Assembly: GCF_900114485.1 (NCBI RefSeq)
Contig: NZ_FOTF01000001.1
Location: 248,001 to 312,000, forward strand
Origin: Loktanella salsilacus
GTDB taxonomy: Bacteria; Pseudomonadota; Alphaproteobacteria; Rhodobacterales; Rhodobacteraceae
DNA length: 64,000 bases
Direction: 5' to 3'
Shown here: positions 47,761 to 56,720 of the stretch, in pieces
Layout: each line of letters opens with the position of its first letter
How positions within the stretch are numbered: position 1 is the stretch's first letter
Notes under the pieces: generated by a model
The model's database searches: none
What the model was told of the DNA's origin: nothing
What the model saw: only the letters and a program-made list of their open reading frames with translations
Made by a program: the position numbers and the translations under genes

Positions 47761-48068
47761 CCCTTGATGATCTGGCCGCAACGATTGCCGCTCGCAAAGG
47801 CGCTGACCCGGATACCAGCTGGACCGCAAAACTGCTGGCCAAAGGCCCCGCGAAATGCGCCGAAAAATTCGGTGAAGAATCAATCGAGGCCATCATCGAG
47901 GCCGTGCGCGGCGACAAAGCGGCGCTGACGTCAGAGGCTGCAGATACCCTCTATCACCTGCTCGTCATGCTGACCGCCTGCGACGTGCCCCTGTCCGACG
48001 TGATGGATGAACTCGCCCGCCGCCAAGGCACCTCCGGCATCGCTGAAAAAGCGGCCCGCCAGCCCTAA
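47757..48068 (+). CDS. hisE: Phosphoribosyl-ATP diphosphatase HisE
   Basis: The 103-residue all-helical enzyme hydrolyses PR-ATP, the second step of histidine synthesis. [63 protein letters not shown] carries the MazG-like acidic metal ligands. It is a stand-alone HisE, not fused to HisI. Confidence 0.96.
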   Translation: MTLDDLAATIAARKGADPDTSWTAKLLAKGPAKCAEKFGEESIEAIIEAVRGDKAALTSEAADTLYHLLVMLTACDVPLSDVMDELARRQGTSGIAEKAARQP

Positions 48069-48079
48069 AAGCCGTCCCT

Positions 48080-48215
48080 TTCTTCTCGCCTCAAATATTC
48101 CGGGGTCCGGGGCTGGCCCGGGTCAACACTTCCGCCTGCGGCGCCCTAAAGTGGCCCCTTCTTCTGGTCATAAATACCTCGGAGGTCTGGAGGCAGAGCC
48201 TCCAGCTGGCCCGGC
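48080..48215 (-). repeat. Two degenerate dispersed-repeat copies with hairpins after hisE
   Basis: Two related blocks lie in the 174 bp after hisE: CCCTTTCTTCTCGCCTCAAA with GGGGCTGGCCCGGG, then CCCCTTCTTCTGGTCATAAA with CTGGAGGCAGAGCCTCCAG and GCTGGCCCGG. Their reverse complement resembles the GGAGTATTT-GGCAAGATGAAG element seen elsewhere. CTGGAGGC/GCCTCCAG (48187-48205) is a perfect 8-bp stem and may end transcription from either side. Confidence 0.55.
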
Positions 48216-48242
48216 ACGGGCCACCGCGTCAAATGACGCACC

Positions 48243-48704
48243 TTACAGCTTTGACGAAATCACGCCCGTATTGAATCCGCCCATCCGCAGCTCGCCGAAA
48301 AGCCGCTGATATTCGATCTTCGGGCAGCGGTCTTGCACCACCGTGACACCGCGCGCAGTCGCGACCGCCGCTGCCGCGTCATGATGCACCCCAAGCTGCA
48401 GCCAGATCACATCCAGCTGCGGCCAGCGGGCTAGCGCCTCATCCACGATACCGGGCACCGCGTCGGACCTGCGAAAAACATCGACCATATCCACGTCCCC
48501 CGGCACCTCGGGCAAGCTGCCGTAAACCCGCTCGCCCAGCAAATCCTGCCCTGCAAGTCCCGGATTGACCGGCACAATCGTAAAGCCCTTCAGCTTAAGA
48601 TAGCGCGCTACGAAATAGCTGGGGCGGACCGGATTGGCGGACACCCCCAATATGGCGATCCGCTTGACGCGGGTCAGAATGGATTTCAGCTCTGCATCTG
48701 TCAT
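48243..48704 (-). CDS. CoA-binding domain protein (YccU family)
   Basis: The 153-residue Rossmann-fold protein starts MTDAELKSILTRVKRIAILGVSANPVRPSYFVARYLKLKGFTIVPVNPG and continues with VDMVDVFRRSDAVPGIVDEALARWPQLDVIWLQLGVHHDAAAAVATARGVTVVQDRCPKIEYQRL, the typical small CoA-binding family sequence related to succinyl-CoA synthetase alpha. Function is not established. The ATG at 48704 gives the usual length; the ribosome site is weak. Confidence 0.9.
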   Translation of the reverse strand: MTDAELKSILTRVKRIAILGVSANPVRPSYFVARYLKLKGFTIVPVNPGLAGQDLLGERVYGSLPEVPGDVDMVDVFRRSDAVPGIVDEALARWPQLDVIWLQLGVHHDAAAAVATARGVTVVQDRCPKIEYQRLFGELRMGGFNTGVISSKL

Positions 48705-48721
48705 AGCGCCATCATCAGGGC

Positions 48722-48750
48722 AAAAAAACGCCCGGGTCAAGCCCGGGCGT
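48722..48750 (-). terminator. Rho-independent terminator after rlmB
   Basis: ACGCCCGGG (48728-48736) pairs with CCCGGGCGT (48742-48750); on the minus strand seven T follow. It lies between rlmB and the CoA-binding protein gene, both on the minus strand. Confidence 0.88.
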
Positions 48751-48871
48751 AAAGGTGTGGAACGAGGGACAGTCAAAGGCGCGGATCGGTTCCAGTGATC
48801 CGCTCTGACCCCTTACATGGGGGCAAAATCAGCCGCCCCAAGTCCCGCTCGCCAAAGTGTGAACTGCCGGC

Positions 48872-49651
48872 TTAGTCGCCCTTGCTGGCATAAAGCGCCA
48901 CAGCAGCCGCGTTGGACACGTTCAGCGAACCAAAACCGCCCGCCGCACCAATGCGCACCACGGCATCGCAGGTCTCCATGCTTTTTTCGCGCAGGCCGGG
49001 GCCTTCAGCGCCCATGACCAGCGCCACGGGGCGGTCATGCTTGCCAACAAGCGCCTCGCCAATCGTCTGCTCGGCCTCGCCGTCCAGACCCAGCACGATA
49101 TAGCCCATGTCCTGCAGTTGCGTCATCGCATCCGCCAGATTACGCACCCGCAGATAAGGCTGACGTTCCAGCGCGCCAGAGGCGGTCTTGGCCAGTGCGC
49201 CCGTCTCGGGCGCAGCATGGCGCTGCACGGCGACAACGGCGCGCGCGCCGAACACTTCGGCAGAGCGCAGAATCGCGCCGACGTTATGCGGATCGGTCAC
49301 CCGGTCCAAAAGCACGATGCGCGGCGGCTGTGGGCCGTCACCCAGCGCGATATCCTGCAAGCTGCCCCAATCCAGCGGCTTAACCTCCATCGCGGCCCCT
49401 TGGTGGACGGACTGCGGGTCAATGGGGGCGGCGAATTTGCGCGGATCGCTGATCTCTGGCTCGATCCCCGCTTCGGCCACGGCGTCGGCCAACTTATCCA
49501 GCGCATTGCGCGTCACGACCAGACGCAGCTTTTCCCGCTTGGGGTTCAGCAACGCATCGCGCACGGCATGCAGGCCAAACAGCCAGATCGTCTCTGCTGA
49601 GGCCAGCCGCTTGGCCTGTTCTTTTTCGATCACCCACTTCGGCTTTTGCAT
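48872..49651 (-). CDS. rlmB: 23S rRNA (guanosine-2'-O)-methyltransferase RlmB (SpoU/TrmH family)
   Basis: The 259-residue SPOUT enzyme has an N-terminal substrate-binding domain (IWLFGLHAVRDALLNPKREKLRLVVTRNA) and the C-terminal knotted SAM-binding domain with the three SpoU motifs: IVLLDRVTDPHNVGAILRSAEVFG, LVMGAEGPGLREKSMETCD and VRIGAAGGFGSLNVSNAAAVALY. RlmB methylates G2251; assignment over other TrmH paralogues rests on the N-terminal domain. The ATG at 49651 has AGGAG 7 bases upstream. Confidence 0.9.
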   Translation of the reverse strand: MQKPKWVIEKEQAKRLASAETIWLFGLHAVRDALLNPKREKLRLVVTRNALDKLADAVAEAGIEPEISDPRKFAAPIDPQSVHQGAAMEVKPLDWGSLQDIALGDGPQPPRIVLLDRVTDPHNVGAILRSAEVFGARAVVAVQRHAAPETGALAKTASGALERQPYLRVRNLADAMTQLQDMGYIVLGLDGEAEQTIGEALVGKHDRPVALVMGAEGPGLREKSMETCDAVVRIGAAGGFGSLNVSNAAAVALYASKGD

Positions 49652-49772
49652 CTTCACGCTCCTGACTGTTGGCCCCCCGATACAGGGAATCGCAGCGAGT
49701 GTGAAGCAAGCGCACAAAGGTGCTTTTTTGCGGTTGACGGCCCCATGGGGCAAGGTTATCTCGACCGCAAGT

Positions 49773-49856
49773 GGGCGACAGGCCGCAAGGTGTGGCAGGA
49801 GACTGTAACTCTCTCGCGGAGACGCACGCCTGGTTCGATTCCAGGGTCGCCCACCA
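49773..49856 (+). tRNA. tRNA-Tyr(GTA)
   Basis: An 84-base class II tRNA with encoded CCA. Acceptor arm GGGCGAC/GTCGCCC, anticodon stem GGAGA/TCTCT with loop CTGTAAC (anticodon GTA at 49805-49807), a long variable arm (CGCGGAGACGCACG), and T arm CCTGGTTCGATTCCAGG. Confidence 0.95.
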
Positions 49857-49879
49857 TTTTACCGCGAGACAGTCTTGAT

Positions 49880-49916
49880 CGAAGCATACGATTTTCCGCT
49901 GGAAAATGATGCTTCG
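49880..49916 (+). terminator. Hairpin after tRNA-Tyr
   Basis: CGAAGCAT pairs with ATGCTTCG, enclosing ATTTTCC/GGAAAAT with loop GCT; TTATTT follows. A likely end for the tRNA-Tyr transcript, although the T tract is short. Confidence 0.6.
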
Positions 49917-49988
49917 TTATTTCGCGAAATCATACACATCACTGCGCTGGTCGATTTGTTGATTAACAGATGGCATGCCCCTTTTTGA

Positions 49989-50022
49989 CACAAAAAAAGG
50001 GGCTGCATGACACAGCCCCTTT
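49989..50022 (-). terminator. Rho-independent terminator after the RND pump genes
   Basis: AAAGGGGCTG (49996-50005) pairs with CAGCCCCTTT (50013-50022); on the minus strand a run of T follows. It lies five bases past the pump gene stop. Confidence 0.9.
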
Positions 50023-50026
50023 ATCG

Positions 50027-53000
50027 TTACTCAGCCGGCGCATCCTGCGGCTTGTTGACGTTCAAGCCGCGCATCAACAGCCGGGACACCCTGCTGCGCC
50101 CGCCGTCGATCACTGAAAACAGCGACGGGATAAAAATGAGCGATAGCAGCGTCGACAGCAGCAAGCCGCCAATCACCGCAACCGCCATCGGAGAGCGGAA
50201 TTCGCCCCCTGCCCCAAACGCCAGTGCCGACGGCACCATGCCTGCGGCCATCGCGATGGTGGTCATGACAATCGGCCGTGCTCGTTTGTGACCTGCATCC
50301 ATCATGCCTTCGGTCCGGGTTGCCCCTGCCTTCATCGCCTCTAGCGCGAATTCGACCAGCATGATCGCGTTTTTGGTGACGATTCCCATCAACATCAAGA
50401 AGCCGATGATCACCGACAGGCCAATCGCCGATCCGGTCAGATACAGCGCCAGAATCGCCCCGCCGATGGCCAAGGGGAGTGACATCAGGATGGTAAATGG
50501 CGTCACAAAGCTGCCGAACAGCAGCACCAGCACAACATAGACGAGCATCACGCCCGCCCCCATCGCCGTGCCAAAGGATGCAAAGACTTCGCCCTGCACC
50601 TCGGCGTCGCCGGTGGGCTGCACGCGCACGCCCGTCGGCAGATCGAACCCGGCGGCGGGCAGCGCAAAGATGCTGCCTGTCGCCTGCCCCAGCACCGCAC
50701 CGTCAGCGAGGTCGGCCTGCAGGGTGATCCGTGTTTCGCGGTCATAGCGTTCGATGGACGACGGGCCGTTGGCCAGCGTCACGTCCGCGACAACCGACAG
50801 CGGCACGGGCGCGCCTGCCTGCGTGGGGATACGCTGGCTGGTCAGCAGTTCCAGATTGCGGCGGCTGTCTTCGGCGATGCGCACAACGATCGGAATTTGA
50901 CGCCCATCAATGCTGAACTTCGCCAGATTCGCATCCGTATCACCGATGGTCAGCACCCGAATGGTCGAGGCGAGGTCGGACGCGGTAATGCCCAGTTCTG
51001 CCGCGATTTGCGGACGCGGGGTGATGCGCAGTTCTGGCCGTTCCAAGCTGGCCGCGTTGGTGATGTTTTTGATGGTCGCGACGCCGGACATCTGGCTGGC
51101 CAATTCCTGCGCGGCCTGTGTGACCGTTTCCAAATCATCGCCCAGCACGGCGACATTCACGGCCCTTTCACCATTTGCCGCCAGCATGTTGATTCGTGCA
51201 TCGGGAATATCGGCAAGGCGGGCGACCAGATCGTCCTCGATATCGAACTGACTGCGTTCGCGCGTGTCTTTCGCCCCGAGTGTGACCGTGACATTGGCTT
51301 TGGCCACATTGCCACCCGCGCCGCCCTGCACCAGCACATTTTGCACTTCTGCGATATCCTGGGCACGGCTTGCGATTTCGTTGGTGATCGTGCGGGTTTC
51401 GGCCAACGTCCCGCCCGGTGGCAGCTCTACACTGACTTGCAAACGGCCCTCGTCTGCCTCTGGGATAAACTCGGACGGCAGCAGGGTCGCGGAATAGATA
51501 GAGCCCGCGAAAATCCCAAGGCCAAGGATCATCGTGATCAGGCGATGATGCAGCGTCCACGTCAGCAGGCGCATATAGCCGCGCATGATAAAGCCGTCTT
51601 TTTCCGCCACGTGGTTCGGCGCATCCTTTAGGATATAGGCCGCCATCATCGGCGTAATCAGGCGCGCGACAAGCAGGGAAAACAGCACAGCAACCGCGAC
51701 GGTCAGGCCGAACTGTTTGAAATACTGCCCCGCGATGCCAGACATAAAGCTGACGGGCGCAAAGACGGCGACGATGGTAAAGCTAATCGCGATCACGGTC
51801 AGGCCGATCTCTCCGGCGGCTTCTTCGGTCGCCTCATAGGCGGGTTTGCCCATGTGGATATGGCGGACGATATTCTCGATCTCGACAATCGCGTCGTCCA
51901 CCAAGATGCCTGTCACCAGCGTGATCCCTAGCAAAGACACGGTGTTGAGCGAGAAGCCCAGCATCTGCATGACAAAGAACGTCGGGATGATCGACAGCGG
52001 CAAGGCCACGGCGGTGATCAGGGTGGCGCGCCAGTTTTTCAGGAACAGGAACACCACGATGATCGCCAGCGCGGCACCCTCATAAAGGGTTTCCATTGCC
52101 GAATGATAGTTGCCAGCGGTGTATTCGGTGGCATCGTCGATCAGCGTGATTTCAACGCCGGGATAGGCGGCGCGCACCTCGTCCAGCCGTTCGATCACGC
52201 GCTCTGCCACGGACAGGTCCGACGCACCCGTTGCACGGAACACGCCAAAGGCCACGACGGGCTGCCCGTCGAGGGTCGCAAAGCTGCGCGCCTCTGACGG
52301 GCCGTCGATGACTTCGCCCACGTCAGACAGGCGGATCGTACGGCCATCCGCCAACGACAACGGCGTGGCGGCAAGTTGTTCAATGGTGTCCGCGCCGCCA
52401 AGGGCGCGGATGGAAAATTCCTGCCCGCCGATATCGCCGCGGCCACCGCCAAGGTCGATATTGGTCGCCGACAATTGACGGCTGATCGACGCGGCAGAGA
52501 TACCAAAGGCGAGCAATCGCTGGGGATCAAGCTCTACCTTGATCTCTCGGTCGGCGCCGCCAAGGCGGGTGATTTTACCAAGTCCGGTGACGCCCTGCAG
52601 TTCGCGGTTCAAGACCTCGTCCACGAAATAGGACAGGTCTTCGATGCTGCGGCTGGGGTCGGCGACGGCATAGGTCATGATCGCCTGCCCCGTCACATCC
52701 AGCCGCTGCACCAGCGGCTCGGATATGCTGTCGGGAAGTTCGGCCCGCACGCGCGTCACGGCGTCTTTGACGTCATTGAGCGCGCGGTCGCTGTCGGTCG
52801 ACAGTTCGAATTCGACGGTGGTCACGCTGCTGCTGTCCGTCGCAACAGATGTGATATGTTTGACGCCCGTGATCGCAGAAATGCTGTCTTCAATCGGTTT
52901 GGTGACCTGAGAAATCAGTTCTGACGGGGCGGCACCGGCCTGCCCGACGCTGACGTTGATGATCGGCACGTCGATATTGGGGAATTGCGTGACCGGCAGG

Positions 53001-53092
53001 CTGCGAAACGCGAATAGGCCAACGATGACCAAGACCAGAAAGGCGGCGATCGACGGAACGGGGTTCCGGATCGCCCAGGTGGACATATTCAT
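50027..53092 (-). CDS. RND-family multidrug efflux permease (AcrB/MexF type)
   Basis: The 1021-residue inner-membrane HAE1 transporter exports hydrophobic compounds using the proton gradient. MNMSTWAIRNPVPSIAAFLVLVIVGLFAF forms the first membrane helix; the paired Asp of helix 4 are in TLVTGILVDDAIVEIENIVRH, and FLMLMGIVTKNAIMLVEFALE and HKRARPIVMTTIAMAAGMVPSALAFG are the second-half repeats. Two periplasmic loops of about 300 residues each are present. The ATG overlaps the adaptor stop as ATGA. Substrates are not evident. Confidence 0.95.
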   Translation of the reverse strand: MNMSTWAIRNPVPSIAAFLVLVIVGLFAFRSLPVTQFPNIDVPIINVSVGQAGAAPSELISQVTKPIEDSISAITGVKHITSVATDSSSVTTVEFELSTDSDRALNDVKDAVTRVRAELPDSISEPLVQRLDVTGQAIMTYAVADPSRSIEDLSYFVDEVLNRELQGVTGLGKITRLGGADREIKVELDPQRLLAFGISAASISRQLSATNIDLGGGRGDIGGQEFSIRALGGADTIEQLAATPLSLADGRTIRLSDVGEVIDGPSEARSFATLDGQPVVAFGVFRATGASDLSVAERVIERLDEVRAAYPGVEITLIDDATEYTAGNYHSAMETLYEGAALAIIVVFLFLKNWRATLITAVALPLSIIPTFFVMQMLGFSLNTVSLLGITLVTGILVDDAIVEIENIVRHIHMGKPAYEATEEAAGEIGLTVIAISFTIVAVFAPVSFMSGIAGQYFKQFGLTVAVAVLFSLLVARLITPMMAAYILKDAPNHVAEKDGFIMRGYMRLLTWTLHHRLITMILGLGIFAGSIYSATLLPSEFIPEADEGRLQVSVELPPGGTLAETRTITNEIASRAQDIAEVQNVLVQGGAGGNVAKANVTVTLGAKDTRERSQFDIEDDLVARLADIPDARINMLAANGERAVNVAVLGDDLETVTQAAQELASQMSGVATIKNITNAASLERPELRITPRPQIAAELGITASDLASTIRVLTIGDTDANLAKFSIDGRQIPIVVRIAEDSRRNLELLTSQRIPTQAGAPVPLSVVADVTLANGPSSIERYDRETRITLQADLADGAVLGQATGSIFALPAAGFDLPTGVRVQPTGDAEVQGEVFASFGTAMGAGVMLVYVVLVLLFGSFVTPFTILMSLPLAIGGAILALYLTGSAIGLSVIIGFLMLMGIVTKNAIMLVEFALEAMKAGATRTEGMMDAGHKRARPIVMTTIAMAAGMVPSALAFGAGGEFRSPMAVAVIGGLLLSTLLSLIFIPSLFSVIDGGRSRVSRLLMRGLNVNKPQDAPAE

Positions 53093-54342
53093 TCGGAAAC
53101 CTCTGCGCTGTCGGTTGTGGGCGGCGCATTTGCGGCCAGCGGGGCAACGGGCGTCACCTTATCCCCGGTCCGAAAGAACGCACCGGCGCGCAGCAGCACG
53201 CTGTCGCCCTCCACCAAGCCTTGCGTGATTTCGCGCAGACCGGCTGACACAACGCCAAGCGACACGCTGGTTTGTTCAACCGTGTTGTCGACGACCTTTT
53301 GCACGACACTGTCGCCGCCCGTTGTGGTGACAGCGGACACGGGCACGGTCAGCGCCAAACGCTGCGCCGTCTGGATGGCAGCGCTGGCAAAGATACCTGC
53401 ACGCAGACCGGATTGATCGTCGACGGACACGCGCACAGTACCAAGCCGGCTGACCGGGTCGACCTGCGGGCTGATGCGGCGCACGATCCCGCTGCGCGGC
53501 GGCAGGCCTGCGACCTGCACGCTGGCGGCGTTGCCGACGCTGATCTTAACCAGATCGGTTTCGACGATCTGAAACTCAGCCTCGATCACACCGTCGCGGA
53601 TCATGTCGAACATCGCAGTGCCAGCGGACGACAAATCCCCCAAACGCGCAGAGCGGTCTGCAATGATGCCGTCCACAGGCGCGGTCACCGTGGCCCAAGA
53701 CAGATTGAGCGCTGCAATATCACGGGCTGCCATCGCTTGCGCCATTTGCGCATTGCCTGCCGCAATTGCAGCCTGCGCTGTTTGAATAGTTGCATTTGCG
53801 CTGTCGGCGGTGGCCTGCGCCTGATCCAACGCGGACTGCGACACAGCGCCATCCCGGCGCAGCTGCGTGTTGCGCTCCAACGCCGTTGTCGCCTGCTTGG
53901 CCGTCGCATTGGCCGAGGCAAGCTGCCCTTCGCCCTGCGCAATCGTCGCCTGCGCGGCGGCAAGGTTGGCATCGGCTTGCGCCAGTTGCGCGGTCAGGGT
54001 CTGATCGTTCAGCCGGGCCAAAATATCGCCCTGTTTGACTGTATCGCCAACATCGGCCAGCAATTCGACGATTTCCGTGCCGGACACGCGGGCCGATACG
54101 ACAACGTCTTCACGCGCCAGCAGATTGCCCGATGCGCTGACGATCTGCGTCACCTGCGTTTGCTGGACGGGTACGACAGTGACCGACGGCGGCGCGACGC
54201 TGGCCGCGGTATCCTGCGGGGCCGCGGCGGTGTCTTGCGCCATCGCGGGCAGGCCCGTCAGGCAAAGCGCGGCCACCATAGCAAGGCACGTCCCCGCTGG
54301 GCGCAGGGACAACAGCGGCAGTTGGACAGCGTTATTTTTCAT
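53089..54342 (-). CDS. RND efflux periplasmic adaptor (membrane fusion protein)
   Basis: The 417-residue product has an N-terminal signal peptide (about 1-35), then VTVVPVQQTQVTQIVSASGNLLAREDVVVSARVSGTEIVELLADVGDTVKQGDILARLND (lipoyl-like half), a long alpha-helical hairpin rich in Ala and Gln (about 115-210), and WATVTAPVDGIIADRSARLGDLSSAGTAMFDMI (second lipoyl half). No Cys suits a lipobox, so it is probably anchored by other means or soluble. It is cotranscribed with the permease; no outer-membrane channel gene is next to them. The 170 bp upstream has no visible gene. Confidence 0.93.
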   Translation of the reverse strand: MKNNAVQLPLLSLRPAGTCLAMVAALCLTGLPAMAQDTAAAPQDTAASVAPPSVTVVPVQQTQVTQIVSASGNLLAREDVVVSARVSGTEIVELLADVGDTVKQGDILARLNDQTLTAQLAQADANLAAAQATIAQGEGQLASANATAKQATTALERNTQLRRDGAVSQSALDQAQATADSANATIQTAQAAIAAGNAQMAQAMAARDIAALNLSWATVTAPVDGIIADRSARLGDLSSAGTAMFDMIRDGVIEAEFQIVETDLVKISVGNAASVQVAGLPPRSGIVRRISPQVDPVSRLGTVRVSVDDQSGLRAGIFASAAIQTAQRLALTVPVSAVTTTGGDSVVQKVVDNTVEQTSVSLGVVSAGLREITQGLVEGDSVLLRAGAFFRTGDKVTPVAPLAANAPPTTDSAEVSE

Positions 54343-54512
54343 CGCGAGAGGCCCTTTAATACGTCAAGGGCCAGTCAGCACTGCCATCGGCAATGCAAAG
54401 GATCGCGCCCAGATTGAATTTCTTGTGTCAATGATCTGACGGCAGCGCGGCGCTAAAGCAAGTGCGCAGAATATCACAGCCGCGCACGGGCGATGGATTT
54501 ATGCGCAGAAGG

Positions 54513-55877
54513 CTATTGTTTCAGCGCGGCCATTCGCAACGACACCATCAGCCCCGGCGCGTGATCCGATAGGGTCAACGTGGCATCGTGCAGGTCTGCA
54601 ATCACCTCGACAAGGCTAAGCCCCAGACCGCTGCCCGGCGTGGCGCGGCTGCGGTCAAGGCGGTAGAGGCGCTGCAAAACGCGGCTCCGCTCGTCTTGGG
54701 GAATACCGGGGCCTTTGTCGGCGACGGTGAGGATCACATCGCCGCCCCGCCGGTGCAGACCAATGGTGATCGGCGTGCCAGCGGGGGTATGGCGCAGGGC
54801 GTTTTCGATCAGGTTAGCAAGGATCTGCCCCAGCAAATCCCGGTCGCCCAACACCATTGCTTGCGGCGCGGTGACATCAAGGATCAAATCGCGGCCGTCT
54901 TCGGTCGCAGCGGGATCGTAAAGCTCTGCAAAGGTGGCGACCAAGGCTGTCAGATCGACAGGGGCAAAGCGCGACTTGGGCGTGCCTGCCTCGATCTGGG
55001 CGATTTGTAGCAAGGCGTGAAAGACGGACACAACGCCCGCGACCTCTGCCTGCGCAAGGTCGACAAGGGCCGCCGCGTCATCCGGCAGCGGCAGGCCGGA
55101 CAGATCATCCAGATGCACGGAAATGCGCTGGATCGGGGTTTTCAGATCATGGGCCACGTCCGACGACACCTGCCGCAGCGCATCCACTGAGGTTTCTTGC
55201 GCCGCCGCCATCCGGTCAATGCGCGTGCCGATGCGGCGAAAATCGTCGGACCATTGCGCCGTGGGCTGCACGCGGGCCGCCAAATCGCCGCTGGTCAGCT
55301 GGTCCAGCGTGCGCCCCAGCGCATTCACCTGCCGCGCAGACCGCCGCGCCATCACCAGCCCGGCCCCCAGCGCGATCACAAGCGTCGGTAGCAGGGACAG
55401 CAGCACAATGTTGCGGAACACCGTCCAAAGCTGGTCAATCTCGGCCCGGCTGCGCGCGATGCTGAGCTGGCCCCCATAAAGCCGCGTGGTCAGCGCCAGA
55501 TATTCGCCGCCGATGCGCGTGCCTTCGCCGTCCAGCGTCGTCAGGAAATAACCGTCTTGATCCTGCGCTAGCACGCCGTTGCCATAGTGCCGCCCGCGCG
55601 GGGAAACATAGGACAACACAATGCGCGCAGGATCGCTGACCCGCGCCTCTGCCGCGACTAATGCGGCCAACGCGGTGGCAGACGGCGCGGCGCGAAAGCC
55701 TGCAACGTCCTGCTGCAAGTCGCTGCGCATGGTGGCATCCAGCGATTTCCGGCTGGCGGTATAGCTGGCGGTCAGGCTGGCGATACTAATCAGCGCAAAG
55801 ACAGCAACCAGCCCCAAGGCCAGCCGTACGGGGCTGGCACGCAGCAGCGCGATAAGGCGGTGCAAGAAGGTCTTCAT
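54513..55877 (-). CDS. Two-component sensor histidine kinase
   Basis: The 454-residue inner-membrane kinase has two membrane segments (about 17-40 and 156-178) around a periplasmic sensor domain of about 115 residues, a HAMP domain (about 178-230), a HisKA domain with SSDVAHDLKTPIQRISVHLDDL (His243), and an HATPase domain with ILANLIENALRHTPAG (N), DKGPGIPQDERS (G1) and PGSGLGLSLVEVIADLH (G2). Its start overlaps the stop of the response regulator as ATGA. The signal is unknown; the next downstream genes encode the RND pump, a plausible target. Confidence 0.95.
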   Translation of the reverse strand: MKTFLHRLIALLRASPVRLALGLVAVFALISIASLTASYTASRKSLDATMRSDLQQDVAGFRAAPSATALAALVAAEARVSDPARIVLSYVSPRGRHYGNGVLAQDQDGYFLTTLDGEGTRIGGEYLALTTRLYGGQLSIARSRAEIDQLWTVFRNIVLLSLLPTLVIALGAGLVMARRSARQVNALGRTLDQLTSGDLAARVQPTAQWSDDFRRIGTRIDRMAAAQETSVDALRQVSSDVAHDLKTPIQRISVHLDDLSGLPLPDDAAALVDLAQAEVAGVVSVFHALLQIAQIEAGTPKSRFAPVDLTALVATFAELYDPAATEDGRDLILDVTAPQAMVLGDRDLLGQILANLIENALRHTPAGTPITIGLHRRGGDVILTVADKGPGIPQDERSRVLQRLYRLDRSRATPGSGLGLSLVEVIADLHDATLTLSDHAPGLMVSLRMAALKQ

Positions 55878-56563
55878 CCCTCGATCCGGTAGCCAGAGCC
55901 GCGCACGGTTTTGATCAGGTCCACATCAAATGGCTTGTCCACTTTGGCCCGCAGGCGGCTGATATGGGTCTCGACGACATTGGTTTGCGGATCGAATGAA
56001 ATGCCCCAGACGTTTTCCAGCAACATGGTGCGGGTCTGGATGCGGCCCTTGCGGCGCAGCAGGTGTTCAAGGATCGCGAATTCACGCGGCAGCAGATCAA
56101 TCTTTTGCCCCGCGCGGGTGACGTCGCGGGTGACAAGGTCCATCACCAGATCGCCAGCGGTCAGCGTCACGTCCTGCGCCAGCGCACGCGGGCGGCGGCC
56201 AAGGGCGTTGATCCGGGCTGACAGTTCGCCAAAGGCAAACGGTTTGACCAGATAATCGTCCGCACCCGCGTTCAGCCCGCCAATGCGGTCATCCACTGAT
56301 CCCATCGCGGTCAGCATCAGAACCGGCGTCCGGTTGCCGGCGCCGCGCAAGGATTTCACGAGCGTCAGCCCGTCAATTTCCGGCAGCATCCGGTCGATAA
56401 TCATCACGTCATGCTCTGCGCTTGTGGCCTGCACCAAGCCGTCGCGGCCATTTTCCACCAAGTCGACCGTATGCCCCTCTTCGCGCAGACCGCGCGTGAT
56501 GTATTGGCCAGTCGTCCGGTCGTCTTCGACCACGAGTATCTTCATCGTGTTTCCATGCGTCAT
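55874..56563 (-). CDS. OmpR-family response regulator
   Basis: The 229-residue regulator has a receiver domain (MKILVVEDDRTTGQYITRGLREEGHTVD, phospho-acceptor Asp57 in MIIDRMLPEIDG, and Lys in DDYLVKPFAFGEL) and a winged-helix DNA-binding domain (LPREFAILEHLLRRKGRIQTRTMLLENVWGISFDPQTNVVETHISRLRAKVDKPFDVDLIKTVRGSGYRIE). The ATG at 56563 has AAGGA 6 bases upstream; an ATG six codons later is also possible. It pairs with the kinase that follows. Confidence 0.95.
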   Translation of the reverse strand: MTHGNTMKILVVEDDRTTGQYITRGLREEGHTVDLVENGRDGLVQATSAEHDVMIIDRMLPEIDGLTLVKSLRGAGNRTPVLMLTAMGSVDDRIGGLNAGADDYLVKPFAFGELSARINALGRRPRALAQDVTLTAGDLVMDLVTRDVTRAGQKIDLLPREFAILEHLLRRKGRIQTRTMLLENVWGISFDPQTNVVETHISRLRAKVDKPFDVDLIKTVRGSGYRIEG

Positions 56564-56607
56564 GCCTGATCCTTTGACAGATGGGGCGTGCGCGCCCGCT
56601 TGGCAAG

Positions 56608-56647
56608 AAAAAGGCCCCGCGCGTCCCAAGGCAGGAACGGCGGGGCC
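56608..56647 (-). terminator. Rho-independent terminator after the Do-type protease gene
   Basis: GGCCCCGC (56613-56620) pairs with GCGGGGCC (56640-56647); on the minus strand five T follow. It separates the protease gene from the two-component system, so these are probably separate transcripts. Confidence 0.75.
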
Positions 56648-56720
56648 AAGGCTCAGCTGGTGCATCAATCAGAGCCAAGGACAGCAGCCCGGTGCATCGG
56701 GCCGTGCCTATAGGGTCGCC